DNA from: Dreissena polymorpha
Lineage: Eukaryota; Mollusca; Bivalvia; Myida; Dreissenidae
DNA length: 64,000 bases
Direction: 5' to 3'
Assembly (NCBI RefSeq): GCF_020536995.1
Contig: NC_068360.1
Span: 1,584,292 to 1,648,291 of the forward strand
The position numbers and the translations under genes are program-made. Below are positions 13,531 to 26,293 of this stretch, piece after piece. Every line of letters begins with the position of its first letter. Position 1 is the stretch's first letter. The notes beneath the pieces were generated by a model. The model saw only the letters and a program-made list of their open reading frames with translations. It did not search any database and was not told where the DNA came from.

Positions 13531-16190
13531 GTTACTGAACGACAGACAGAAGGAACTGAGAATATTGGTAGAAAGGTAGTTGCTCGTCCTTTACAGAGAC
13601 ACTGCAGAATATGGATGTGCGAGATTCAGATCATTATGACTCAAGTGATATAAATGTACGAGCTGTAAAACAGCATAATGATAATAAAATAGGAGACCCT
13701 TTGCCGCTCGATGCTAATGACTCTCATGTGCTGAGTAACGACTCTGTTCCAAGAGCTTTGCATCGAAACAACGATGGCCACCAAAATATATCAAGATCAA
13801 CTGACTGTGATCATGATGAAAATGCAATCAAAATAAAACAGCCGACAGCATCGAAAGGTTTCAGATGTAACGAAGTTCGTATCCCCGAACAAATGCCAGA
13901 CAAAAAAGCTTTATTTAAGGACTGTATGAAGAAATTACAAAATGACATAAAGCGCGTTGTTGTGCCTCGTGATTGGATGGTTCTACCAGCCGTACAAAAT
14001 GACTTTGAAGAACTGCGGCGTATTGTTGACAAAACGGTTCAAGGTGAACCAGTCACCGCTGAAGAAAGCATGCGCTTTGAACTTTTGCGCATGTGCACGT
14101 ACAGGACATTTCCAAAAATAGCAAACCTGACGTCAGGAAGTTGGCTGAAGCTGGCTTGTATTATGCCTCTAATAGCGATGAAGTTATTTGCTACTGCTGT
14201 TATAAACGAATTAGCAACTGGATCGCAGACGATGATCCCATGCCTATCCATCGGAGAATTTCGCCAGAATGTCGATTTTTTACTGACACAGCGACCGTAA
14301 ATGTAACAAAAGAACGTACAGCACAAGTTGAATTAGAAATCATGGAAAAAATCCAAGGCGGGCGTCAAAGAAATACACCCGCACAAAGTGCACCACTTCC
14401 GACAAGAAACGATTTACAAAGTCCAGTAAATGATGCAAATACTGGTGTTTTTCTACGTCAACGTCAACCAGCTCTAGCTCATGGGCAGTTTGCAATGGCC
14501 CACAGCGACGAAACATCTTAACCCATGCATCAGCCGCCGGTTAACACGCGAGAATCTACGAATTATCTGTCCATGATGCCACAAATTGCGCGGAATGAAA
14601 CCTCGTCACCAAACAGGTCGCATTTCCAGACAGGCGTTTTTGTGCCTCAGGACAACTCTAGAATTCCTGTAATCGATACTAGAGCTGTGCAACCTTCAGA
14701 AGAAGAAGGACTTGAACAAGGTAAAGCATATCTTCTTTACCTCAATTTATGTTAAGTCTTATACATTCCCACAAAAGACGTCTATTTCCGAATGAAACGT
14801 GGATTCTCGGAATGTGTGTAACTAAACGTTTCAGACTAAACAGTAGTTTGATATGGAGAAACGAGTAAGACATGGCGTTGGATTAATACATGTAAAATAA
14901 AATGGTACGTTCGAAAGGGTTTGCGGTAAAGACATTATGTTCCAGTATGCGGAATTAAATTAGATTAAAACAGAAATTATCCGTCTAGAAAACTGTTCGA
15001 TAACTTCATGTAGTTAATTATTACAATCATCATAATATGAAAATAAAACTACAGCTACGAAATATAATAATTATGAAACAAACACTGCAGAAGTAAATGA
15101 GCTTGCAATAATTTTAAAATGTTTAATTGTAGGAGAACACACTGACGAGTATGGCCGTGAGTCACGCAATGATGATGTACATTCACCGGTGACCTCGGCT
15201 GTAGCTCAAGCGGAATCATCACGTGTACCAGGTGATATATCTTCCCGTGTTTGTGTAACATTTCCTGACCGTCATTCCAATATTTACGGATTTTTAGTTC
15301 AACAATCACAGATAGAGGTGCGTTCGGAAGTCTCTGGTATTATTCAAAGCATTGATATCCAAATCACACACAATGATTAGTGTTGTGTTTTAAAAGCATA
15401 ATAGACCGTCGTCGTCTACATGCTCGTCCAACTATTATGCTACAGCTTCTCGCAAAGCGGTCTTAAAAAAGGGCGAACTGAAAATAGTGACACGTGCATA
15501 TCATATTATTATGGTAATATACGTGCACCGAACTTGGATTACCATAACGTACAGGTGTACATACATCATACCTAAACAAAGGATGGCGATGTTTTGATGA
15601 TGTTCAAGTTCACGATCATATGGTGCTTACACAGGTAGGTTATTTCTCAACTGTTGACAGGTTAATGATCTTCAGATTTAATAGTGAACAGAAAAAGCAT
15701 TTAAGGACCATAACAATATTATCAAAAAGAGGCTAGCATTGGTTTAACACTAAAAAAAACTATAAATAGTTATAATTTAGTTATAATTAATGGTACAATC
15801 TAAGACATTATTAATTGACCACAGTTTTTGTAAATTGTTGCAACATTATATTTCAAATCTGTTAACTGTTTAGTGAGAGTCTGCTAATACCGGACACCGG
15901 GCAGAATGAGTTCGAGTTTTGTTATATTGCAGGTTTAACACTGCCAGATATCCAGGCTATTCTTTATAAAATATTCAGATTTGAAGATCGAACGTATAAT
16001 ACTTAAACATCAAATCGTGTATATTTAAGATTTTATTATTGTATGATTTGTTCTTGATTCTATCATATTTGAGGTTTGTTAAATGCATTTTATGTTTGAA
16101 ATGTATTTGCATTTTTTTTTCGCATGTCATATTGTGTATTTTTTATGCGTTTTACAATGTGAATTTTGAATTATGTATGTCACAAATACA

Positions 16191-16196
16191 AATAAA
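16191..16196 (+). terminator. Possible polyadenylation signal of gene 1
   Basis: AATAAA 185 bp after the stop of the proposed last exon of gene 1. Confidence 0.4.
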
Positions 16197-16317
16197 TACA
16201 ATATTGCAAATAGTATAGGTATAGGACATATATTTCCGATTCGTAAAGATTTGACAACTTAACGCATTTTACAAATTATACAAAGGATTTAATATCGTAT
16301 CAAGTGAAATCAAAACG

Positions 16318-16526
16318 GGAAGCTGACAACGACAACGAGCGAGGCCTGGTATCGTAATTCACATGGCGGGATTAGAGGGTTAGGGTAAGGGTTAGGGGTC
16401 GGGTTTGGGTTAGGGTTAGCCTTAGCCCTAACCCTTGACCCTAACCCGACCCCTAACCCTTACCCTTACCATAACCCAGGGTTATCTCCCCTATACCATT
16501 TTCGCTCGTTGTCATTGTCCGCTTCC
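16318..16526. mobile_element. Inverted-repeat (foldback) element with telomere-like arms
   Basis: The ends are a near-perfect 25-bp inverted repeat (GGAAGC...CAACGAGCGA at 16318-16342 and its complement to 16526). Inside, a degenerate TTAGGG array turns into its own complement (CCCTAA) at about 16420, so the whole 209 bp could fold into one hairpin. This fits a MITE or foldback element whose arms grew from, or resemble, telomeric repeats. No target duplication was identified. Confidence 0.65.
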
Positions 16527-16896
16527 TAATGAAAACAGTACATTTTTTTATTCAAATTTGTATATTACAGGCAGGGTACCTAATTTCTAAATGTGTGACA
16601 ACATTAATGTCACATGCGTCAATGCATAAAACCCGATTTCGTCATAGAGCTTATTTAGTTAAATAACTGTATTCACATTTGTTTGCACGCATAATTTTGA
16701 TTTTTCTAAACGACTTTTTAATATGTGATATGGAAAATAATTATCAATAATACCCATATTTGTTCGGTTAGTCTACGTTTATTTTAAGGATTATTTCATA
16801 ACGTATGCGTCATATGTGCTTATGTACAGGTATTTTGTTTGATCTTATCTTTTTATGTGCATGTCTACTTGGAATTTATGTGAGGATTTTTATTAA

Positions 16897-17399
16897 AAGG
16901 GCCGTCCAACGTGTTGGTAAATTGACAAGAGTAAAAAAGTTGTTTCAGATTCGCAAATTATCGTTGTTGTTATGATATTTTTGAGGAAATAGTAATACTG
17001 ACCATTTAACATGCTCTTAAATATCCATTATATGCATCTTTTGACGATTTAAAAACCTGAAAATTATAAAGCGTCTTGCGACGCGAAAGGATCGAATAAT
17101 TTGGAAAGTTCTGTTGTTGTAGTTATATTTTGGGAAACTACGAGGATTGCTTATATAGGTAAAAAAATACATCCGCTCTAAGCATGAGCATGGATGGTCG
17201 AGTGGTCTAGGCGGGAGACTTTTTACTCCAGGACTCCAGGGGTCAGTGGTTCGAGCCCTGTTTAGGGTAACTTTTTTGCCCGTTTAAAATTGTTTTCTGG
17301 TTTGTTTACTGTAGATTTTTTGGTCAACTGTTTAAATTTATCAATATAAAGCATTTAATGACATACTTCAATACATGCCAAATCTGATGGACGGCCCCT
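16897..17399 (+). mobile_element. piggyBac-type MITE with internal tRNA-like sequence, copy 1
   Basis: A 503-bp element flanked by TTAA on both sides (16893-16896 and 17400-17403), with ends of the type AGGGGCCGTCCA in inverted orientation. TTAA target duplications are the hallmark of piggyBac-like transposition. No transposase is encoded. At about 17186-17271 it carries a tRNA-like segment with A-box-like TGGTCGAGTGGTC and B-box GGTTCGAGCCC, followed by a T run. Two further copies are listed below. Confidence 0.75.
17186..17271 (+). other. tRNA-like (Leu/Ser-type) segment inside MITE copy 1
   Basis: It has internal pol III promoter boxes (A-like at about 17195, B box GGTTCGAGCC) and an extra-arm-length gap, so it resembles a type II tRNA. 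The anticodon stem and acceptor stem do not pair cleanly, so I do not call a functional tRNA. TTTTTT follows shortly after. Confidence 0.55.
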
Positions 17400-17839
17400 T
17401 TAAATAATAAGATATTTCGATCACGAAGTTTAAAACAAATATGTAATAAAGCTGTGTTATCTCTTGTTGCTAAGATTTATTCAGGTTAATGTACAATGTA
17501 ATTCATGTTGATCTAACACCAAACTTAGTAGTAGTCATAGCTAAAATAATTTGTTGATACATGCACAACATCCTTCAGAAACGAAGACACGTCATTCAGA
17601 TCAATAGTGTATAATTCGACCAGCTCTATAAAAGAGATTGTTTAAAGTTTATAATGATATTCGTGTAAGAATGTTATTAAAGATAAAAAGATGAAAACTT
17701 GTGATTTTTAATTAAGCCATTCTATCAAATATGTTGTCACACAAATAACTTCTTTTCCTTTTATGGAGAGACTTAGCTTGTGATTTAAATGGGACGTGTC
17801 TTGTCATGGTCGATGTCACTATTACTTAAATTAGAGTTT

Positions 17840-18500
17840 CTGCTGAATAACTTGAGATTGGATGGAGGTCATTGTACGTTGTACAGCAATTTTGAAAGTA
17901 AATAGCTTACATTCACAACTAGCGTAAGATTACATTTTGAAGTACTCAATGTTGCTTTAAACACCAATAGCAAAATGAAAAGAAAAAATTGTAAGTTTTC
18001 GGTCGATATCTTAAAGTTTCCATGGACCAATTTTGATGAAACTTTGGTATAGAAAGCTTGCATGGAGACCTAGTTTTGGACTTTTGTTTTGATTATTGGG
18101 TAAATATCAAGGTATTGAACATTAAAAAAACAACCGGCTTGAGGTTAATATCTTTAGTTTAATTAAAGGCTTCTTACTGTAAATTTGCGTGAAGGTCGAC
18201 ATCATGCATACCATTTGGGGAGTCTGGTAAATGTCAAGAACACTGTCATTTAAAAATGATCCGCTTTTCAGTCAATAACTTGAGTTTTGATGTAGCATTT
18301 GTTTGATATTTTGCGTGTTGGTAGCTTGCATGCAGATCTATCTTAAGATTGTATTCGAGACCAGTTTGATTCAATGCAATTATTACAGTTACTAAAAGTA
18401 GGACAAAACATTTTTCCGCACATAAACTTAAGTATGAATGGATGTATTGCGCTTACATTTTGCGTCTATGTAGCTTTGATAAGATCGAGATTACGACATA
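17840..18500 (+). repeat. Degenerate tandem array, about 130-150 bp units
   Basis: Roughly five diverged units share a core like 'ATAACTTGAG...TTTTGATGAAACTTTGG...TAGCTTGCATGGAGA', with starts near 17848, 18001, 18144, 18272 and 18420. Similar wording is common in dispersed mollusc repeats. No protein frame is conserved among units. Confidence 0.5.
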
Positions 18501-18983
18501 CCCTTAACAAAGATTGGTATTGTTTCAGTCCTTTAGTTTAGATTATGACTGTGCAATTATTTAAAGCAATAAGTAAAAATATTGAAACGTTAAAACGTGG
18601 TTTCATGGTGTTATTACAACTTCTGTCACATGCATATGAATACTGCATTCTGATTGGATAATTTGTTCACGTGACCGGTTTTGCATTTTTCGATGAACCC
18701 ACTTCCACTTCGTAAGCAAATTTAAATATGAATATTCACGGCGCTTCTTTCTAGTCATAAATAAGTTGCCAAAATGACGTATGTTTTGCAGCGAAACTTA
18801 ATGGTGTTGTTTTGTATTGGTCAATAGCGAAATTACATTATATTTTTTGCGCGAACTTCAACGATAGTTTGACGTAGATGAAACCAAAACTGAAAATAGA
18901 TTCATACGCTAGATTAAAAAGGACTTGTATGACCCTTACGTCGATAGAATTACAGCTTCAATATCATTTTGTGTTGTAATTAT

Positions 18984-19136
18984 AAGAATTGAATATCATT
19001 TTTCTGCATTTCATCGGTGTATAAATTGTCGGGAAAAATACACCTAATACACCGTCGGCGTTTGAGCATAAATTAGGTGTATTTTTCCCGACAGTTCATA
19101 CACCGATGAAGTGCAGAAAAATGCTATTCAATTCTT
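18984..19136. mobile_element. Short palindromic (foldback) element
   Basis: Arms of about 65 bp (AAGAATTGAATATC...GGAAAAATACACCTAAT and its near-perfect complement) flank a loop of about 23 bp. It has the form of a foldback MITE. No flanking duplication was found. Confidence 0.65.
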
Positions 19137-19139
19137 AAA

Positions 19140-21985
19140 TATATAATTGTGTTCATTATTATATCTTGTCGTTTTGGAATCATTGACAAAAAAGTCGGAA
19201 TGTTCAAACTATCTGCACGTGAGTAGCATCGTTTTACAATTACTACGCTTTATCATTCAATTGATGTTCTTAAGCAGTGCCAGAACGAAAAAAACAAATA
19301 CATTTTATTTTTATTTCTAGCCATGCATATGTGTTTCTTCATTTTAAACAAAACGCATTCTTTCTGAATGAGGCATATAAAGATTAACCGAAACAGGTTA
19401 ACTGTTTAACCTACTGAACGAATCGCCTTTACCGGTTTCATTTTTCGGGTAAAGGTAAACCTGAAATTTTGTTTGATTGGCCTGCTTATTTGATGGTTGC
19501 TTAAATAATTTTCGAGATTAATTGGCTCTCCAAAGTAAATTAAGAAACACTGCTTACAATGAAAAACAAAACACATACTTTACGTCAACTGGAAACAAGA
19601 AGGGAACAACAACCAGATTCAGCAAGTACATTTAAACAACCCGGTTCAGCAAGTGCATTTAAATCATTAGAATATTTATACGGAAAGCGATATGATGCGA
19701 ACATTAGAGGACTTATCATAGCAGATACATGATAATAAACACTATTAATTTCTTTATTTCTTATCCAAATGCATTTTCACAGGATAATTACATACACAGT
19801 CTAAAATTCATTTGCAAATTTAATAAATTAAATGAGTTATAAATAACAAACGCAATCACGGACATAATACAACCACTTCTGTAACCAACATAAGCGATAC
19901 TAAATTACTTTTGTTTGTCAACAGAGTTCATGTACGTTCAATACGACATGTTTGAAATTATACTTAAACATTTTAAAATTGAGTTACTCTTATAATTCCC
20001 TACACATAGCCAGTGCCATGAGTGGTTCAGTGATTTTGCATAAATACATTTTCTGTCGTCATGAAAATATCCCTTTTATTTTTCAAAAGAATATCGTAAG
20101 CATCTATTCTTAAAGTTAGAATGATTTTGCCTGCGTCACTAAAGTAATTGATTTTGTTGGGTCCGCAGATAGAACTTCACACGTTCAATATTCACATGTG
20201 TATTCGATATCTGTGCATTTGGTAAGTCCTATCGATGTTTTCGGCTAAGAAGTCCCTTAATCCAAAAATGAAAGACAACTGATATCAATCATCCCATACA
20301 TGTTTCATCTGTTAAGTTGACAAAATTTCCTAATATATACACATACCAGGCATTTCATGAAACGCCACTCAAATGTAAACGTCTTTGAGTCATATGCAAA
20401 AGGCATGAGATACCCACGCTAGTTCAAGTTTAGTCTTAGCTTGAAACTCCATTTGTGTTTCCGCTCAATATCTTTTGAACTATTTTAATGAAACTTTATT
20501 AAAATATTAGGGTCAGTGTGAGAATGTAAAAAAAATGCATGATTCAGCCACTCTTGTCAAGGTCAAGGTCACGCCTTAAGATGAACATTTTGATTCTGTG
20601 TGTCCGCAACGTATAGTCTTTGAAGGCTCATAGTCAAGGACATACTAGATTGTCACATGTTTAAGCATCTTTTTGCGTGACCACTCCACATTTCCTATAC
20701 CTATTGATGGATTTTGATTAAATTTGCTTAATTGTTAAGGGGCACTGAGATTATGTACATAAAGCATAGCCCGACACGCTGGTTCAATATCAATAAAACA
20801 CTTAAAGATCACATTTTAAGCCCCCGTATCTGATATATCCTTCGAAGAATTTTCATGAAACTTTGATTATTTGTTACGGACCTTGAGGAGACTTCGAGAA
20901 GTCACTAATAAGTCTCGCTGTCTCAAGTTAAATGTAAAATATTTAATGACCAACGTATCACTCCTGGTAAATACCAGTCTGTTTGTTTGCCTAGTATTTT
21001 TATGATGAAACAGTAAAATATATAGCGTATAGCCAGAAAGGTGTACAGAAACCAATACGTCTTATTTTAACTAAAATGCCAAGACAAATAAATGCACCGT
21101 GGCGGCCTTTGAAACTATTTGACATGTTCAATGCTGTATATGGCATGTTATATGTTTTTAATACACGTATAGTGGTTTTAAAGAGAGTAATGTATTTTAA
21201 CGAACGGTTCATGCTAATAAGAAAAATAATTAATTATTTACATTTTATACCACCAATTAATTATATAGCATTTAATAAGTTTGCAAATTAACATTATTTG
21301 CATATGAAGGCTTGTTATTTTGAGTCATTTTACCAATCATTCAGTCATAAATTAAAGAAAATGTCTCAAGTACTTTATGCTGACAAAAAATAAAAATACT
21401 TAATGATGACATCCGACTGCTTAAGATCCTACATGTAAAATATTCATCTTAATATTAAATTGCAAATAGCGGATCCCAATTGTACAAAACACACAGCGCA
21501 ATACTCCTAGTTTGTTACTCACGCACTGGCGCCCCACAGCATTGAATAAGTGACACCGAATTTACTTGATTTATAATAAAGGCGTCGAAGAAGAATTATG
21601 CCTTGATGCTTTTTATATGTGCTCTTGATTAACTATTGTATTCCGTTTAATTCATATAATATGTTTTGTAAATAGAGATTTACGTTATATCTTGCTAAAG
21701 TGTGTCAGTTAGTGAAAAAAAACTTTGTTCACTTTGTATCTCGACCAACAATATTGAACATTTCAACAAGTCATACCACTGCATTAAATTGGTAATAGAA
21801 AGAGTAGTCAAAAGTAACTCGAGAAAGTGTATCATGCTCAGCGGATGTGAATTGGATTTATGTGTTTTCTGTGTTTTGCAATACACATTTGTGTTTGTGT
21901 GTGATTTCGCACAATGTCTCCCTTTATGTTTTACCTAATGTGGTTGACGAGATCACACCTATGTGTTCTATTAAACAATGACAGC
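19140..21985. other. Intergenic; nothing coding recognised
   Basis: AT-rich sequence. Around 20455-20900 there are phrases such as AATGAAACTTTATT and TCAAGGTCAAGGTCACGCC that resemble the 17.8-18.5 kb array and look like another old copy of that repeat class. Open frames up to 78 codons have no motif. Confidence 0.35.
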
Positions 21986-21989
21986 TAAT

Positions 21990-22085
21990 GAGCTGGAATC
22001 AAGTCTCCTAGTATAGTGGTACAGCTTTAGCTTTACCTCCAGAGGTCCCGATTTTGAATCCCTCGGCCATCAATGTTTTTTTTAA
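21990..22085 (+). mobile_element. Degenerate tRNA-derived SINE-like piece
   Basis: CTAGTATAGTGGTACAGC resembles a tRNA-Asp-type A-box region. A weak B-box-like GATTTTGAATCCC follows, then a T run. It is too degenerate to be a tRNA gene. Confidence 0.4.
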
Positions 22086-22089
22086 AATT

Positions 22090-23400
22090 TAAGGTTTGAT
22101 TTCTTCTTGCTTTTATAATTATTTTAGGCTATACCAAATGCAAATATTGTTGTTAATAAATAAATAACATTAAAAAATACGAACAAGTGTTAGCAAGGCC
22201 CTTTATTGCCCCAATAAATTTGTAATGAAACATAAGTTTCAATTTAGCAATTCCTTCTTGATCTTTGCATGTACCATATTAACGTATTGATTGTTCAACT
22301 ATCAATTGATTATTCATTGCCCATCATTTTCACATATTTAATCATAGTTTTGCCCTATTGTAATATGCTGTATAGAAACCTTTGTTATTCTGAATTGCAT
22401 TGCTAAAGTTAGCAATATCAATTGACCACGATTAACTATTGGACCTGACTGCTGCCCCTTAGACATGATTTATTGCATGATATTTATAATTGTAAGCTTT
22501 TCACGACAGCTGTTTCTGAAAAAGGTTGATTCAACAACTAAATTTCTCACATTCAGAATCGCAAAGTTGAAGCCATTGCACGCCAAGCTGAAACTTTATC
22601 GTTTTTACGATGAAACTAAATTATCTGTGTGTTTTTCAATCAAGGATACAACATGGAAAAAGTATATGTTCAGAGTTTGTATTTTCCTTCCGACTTTTGT
22701 TTGAAAAAAGATCTTTTAAAAATGTTTTATGGCTAGAGATAACATATCTTCTGTTAATATGATTATTAAACCTTATTGACTATCATAAATGCGGATATGT
22801 ATGATTTATAAATGTATACCATACCGATATCTAGCTTGATAAATATTTATGTTCACAGTCGTTTTATTTGTAAATAGAAAAAAATAAGAAAAAATGGTGA
22901 AAAAATATTGGCAACTTGGAATATCTGAAGACCCTTTATTGTGCGGTAATATTTTCTTTAACTTTTAATTAGGATGCAGAAAACCACAACAATATAAAAT
23001 ATGCAAAGAAAGAACAGAAATAAAAAATGTCAATATACAATTCTAGAACCTTAAGTTAATGTTAACCAATTAAAACACTTGAATTGTGTGCGATAAGTTA
23101 TGTGTTACACGGTCACATTATGTGGGGCTATTATCTTGCACGGGATAATTTATCACGCTCGATACTTGGCTAGTATATAACATATAAGTTGCTATCTTAT
23201 GGGAGAAATCCGATAACGTCAACATATTTAACATTTGATCCCAAGGTATGCATGTCCAGCCTTCTTAAAAATCAAATCGTATCACCAAAAAGAAATTTAG
23301 ATTGATAATAATGTATTCTAAATGTTACATATTCAATTGAATACATGAACAACACTGTATTTTTTCACGAATGTATATTTTAGTATTTAATGGAAATATT
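22090..23400. other. Intergenic; nothing recognised
   Basis: AT-rich sequence with short open frames only (longest 79 codons at 22465-22704, no motif). No repeat structure was seen by eye. Confidence 0.35.
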
Positions 23401-23409
23401 AATGTTTAA

Positions 23410-23560
23410 ATAGAGCGCTGGACTAAAATCCGAGGTTGACGGGTTCGATCACTGGTCCGGCCACATAACTTATGTGTTGGGATTGATCAATAAATTCTTT
23501 ATTAGACCATCTGCACTCTACATTGCACGTGGAGGGTAGAAGTCAGTTATTTGCATAACT
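23410..23560 (+). mobile_element. tRNA-derived SINE-like fragment
   Basis: TAGAGCGCTGGACT followed by TCCGAGGTTGACGGGTTCGA is the 3' half of a tRNA-like head with a clear B box. The A-box part is missing or decayed. The body continues into unassigned sequence whose 3' end is not defined. Confidence 0.5.
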
Positions 23561-24243
23561 ATGTGCACTTAGTACCGATACATCAGCTAACCTAGGAAAA
23601 GTGTAAGTAGGTTAACACACCACAAAGACACGACTATAATTCTGTTTTAATCGGTGACTAATCCAAACAAAAGGTATATTCAAACTTGAAGTTTGTTAAT
23701 ATTCCTTATATGGATTTTGTGTTTTAATGCTCGCGTCCTGTTCATTGTTTTTTCGGTTATGGTGGGATTCCGAAACTCTTTTTTGCAAACCGGATAATCA
23801 TACCAAGTCGACGTGAAGCGTGCATAAATTATTAACTCTCTTTAAGTCGTTATTTATAAATTGTTAAAGAACAGAACAGAATAGTTTTACCTTGTCTATA
23901 ATTTTGACTAATTTTTGTGTTTTAAGTTATAGTTTCTGTGCTGCATTCGTATTTATAGAATGTGTCTATCACACAACAAATGTGTTCTGTGTTTCCAGTG
24001 ACATTCATCCTGAGGATCCGTTTTACTTAAAATAATTTGCGCATGACTGATGATTAATCATTCTCAGGCTTTTCGAATGTTCGTGTGATGTTTATCATCT
24101 TAAAGATATATTCAGCTTATAAGATATCTTCAGCTTATTACAATTTTATCTTCCGAGAAACAAAATTAAGAAATCGTGATTGCTCTCCGATTTGTTTTTC
24201 TAAGGATTTGAATGTACGCTTCCCTTGAAAACGTAGAAAGGGA

Positions 24244-24430
<187 letters not shown>

Positions 24431-24477
24431 GGTAAAAGCGCAACTTTAATATGAATCTGTAAATTCTGAGTTTTACT

Positions 24478-25127
24478 CCGCTAGATGGATTGAGGGACAA
24501 AATTACCGCGCTAGACGAATTGACGGACGGAATGATCGCTTTAGATAGATTGATGGACGGAATGACCGCGCAAGAAGATTGACGAAAGGAATGACCGCGC
24601 TATAGAGATTGACGGACGGAATGAGCGCGCTAGATAGATTAACGGACGGAATGACCGCGATGGATAGTTTGACGGACGGAATGACCGCGCTAGATAGATT
24701 GACGGACGAAATGACCGCGCTAGAGTGATTTACGGAAGGACTTACCACGCTAGATAGATTGACGGACGGACTGACCGCGCAAGATAGATTGACGAACGGA
24801 ATGACCGCGCTTGATAGATTGGCGGGCGGAATGACCGCGCTATAAAGATTGACGGGCGGAATGACCGCGCAAGAAGATTCACGGACGGAATTACCGCGCT
24901 AGAAGACTGACGGACGGTATGAGTACGCTAGATAGATTGACGGACGGAATGGCCGCGCTAGATAGATTAACGGACGTAATGACCGCGCTAGATTGACTGT
25001 CGGACGGAATGAGCGCGCTAGATAGATTGACGGACGGAATAACCGCGCTAGATAGATTGACGGACGGTATGAGCGCGTTAGAAAGATTGACGGACGGAAT
25101 GACCGCGCTAAATAGATTGACGGACCG
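24478..25127 (+). repeat. 30-bp minisatellite, about 21 copies
   Basis: Units of the type GACGGACGGAATGACCGCGC plus TAGATAGATT repeat head to tail with point variants. The period is a multiple of three, so open frames run through on both strands (10-residue peptide repeats such as MTALDRLTDG). I take these as a by-product of the period. Confidence 0.92.
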
Positions 25128-25135
25128 AAGCACCA

Positions 25136-26293
25136 AAAGACGAAAGCACGGAAGGACAAATTATACAATTTGCTTCCCTTTGGAGACATTAAAACGATTT
25201 TGTATAAGATAATAAATAATTTTTATGCGACTTTATGTAATATAGTTTTATGATAACCGTTCATCATTAACAGATCATGCGGTAAATGCAATATAGTCGT
25301 ATGAACGCTGCTAAAGGTATGAAAATCTATCCCAAAAACGACCCTATGGTAAAAAGGTTATGCTTGAGGTACACATTTGCCATCATATCAAGTAAAACAA
25401 TGATTAAATTTTGTATTGAATCCGTATCAAAGATAAAAATGTGCTGATTTCAATGTATTATTAGAGCTGTTTTGCTTTCGTATTTATACTATTCGGTCAG
25501 TTTTGGAAAACAAGTGTTAAGTGTGAATCTGTGAAAATTCCATTTTAAGCAATATAACACATATTGTACTTGCATAAAACCAATAAAGATTACTGAGAAA
25601 TGAACAAGACAGTCTTAACCGATTTGGATTTTTGTTATCTTTCAATATACATAAGATATTCCTTTTTAACTTGATGACCATATTTTTTCTACGCATACAA
25701 GAAGTCTCCTTTAAAACATCAATGTGATACAGCAGGCATTTCATCCAAAGAATACCAATAAATATGTAACAGTAACTGTATTATTTACTGAGTGCTTACA
25801 TACCACTGTAGCTCCGAATGGCTATATATCGACTATGGGGCATTATATTGATAAGATCTCGGGACATGAATGGCATTGTAAATATTATTACTTGTTATAA
25901 ATTTTATGGGTCTACATAGTTAAGGTTTAGAATGATGTTTTTTTTTATGTCAGCGCAAACTAATGCACAGATCGTCATTTATAAATAGACAGAACAAAAT
26001 AAAGGAAACCCAAATATGTAATCGTCTGGCTTGTTCAACTGATAATGACTTCAAAAGATAATTGATAGTGGGATTTTACATACGAACATTATACCAAAAT
26101 AGTGAACAATTACACAAATCACAAAGAGAATGGTTTGTATTAGTAAAAGCACAAACTGGTCGTGTGAAATATGAATAATTTCGCATGTTGACATTTTACT
26201 CTGACGTGAAAGGTTTGCAAAGGACATTGGTATCCACATACAGTTCGTGTTTTATTGTCTTGTCATAAGGTCTAACAAGTCCACTGGACGATT
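25136..26293. other. Intergenic; nothing recognised
   Basis: AT-rich sequence between the minisatellite and the pearl-like element. Only short motif-free open frames are present. Confidence 0.35.

Larger units (their letters stand above)
5529..13596. other. Long putative intron of gene 1, filled with old repeats
   Basis: Apart from the entries listed separately (6.0-6.95 kb block, 7.4-kb short duplication, 10.0-10.8 kb inverted-repeat element, 11.0-12.3 kb LINE remnant), this stretch is AT-rich with short open frames lacking any motif. Nothing further was recognised at 7.0-10.0 kb or 12.3-13.4 kb. Confidence 0.4.
5380..16006 (+). pseudogene. IAP-like gene 1 (BIR domain), disrupted
   Basis: Proposed exons: 5380-5528 (start ATG 5438), 13597-14720, 15133-15336 and 15933-16006. 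All junctions are phase 1 and have usable donors and acceptors. The third block holds a BIR domain: CTYRTFPK, then LAEAGLYYASNSDEVICYCC, then a Trp and HRRISPEC, giving the Cys-x2-Cys...His-x6-Cys zinc ligands. BIR domains of inhibitor-of-apoptosis proteins bind caspases or other partners. One A is missing from the A-run near 14112, which splits the BIR between two frames; restoring the phase also makes the exon end in phase 1. A second lesion is an in-frame TAA at 14519-14521. No RING is seen. The last exon (PDIQAILYKIFRFEDRTYNT) resembles that of gene 2. AATAAA lies at 16191-16196. The link of the 5.4-kb exon to the BIR exon rests on matching phase only. Confidence 0.7.

Noticed and set aside
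13393-13653. 86-codon frame before the BIR exon
   Set aside because: It overlaps the acceptor of the BIR exon in another frame and includes the relic duplicate; not a separate gene.
15585-15626. Possible UBA exon of gene 1 (FDDVQVHDHMVLTQ before a GTAGGT donor)
   Set aside because: The phase does not fit the neighbouring phase 1 exons and the acceptor is weak; not included in the gene model.
17186-17271. Functional tRNA gene
   Set aside because: Boxes are present, but acceptor and anticodon stems do not pair well and it lies in a MITE.
24503-25212. Ten-residue repeat proteins on both strands
   Set aside because: The 30-bp period alone keeps frames open; no start context, splice site or flanking coding sequence supports a gene.
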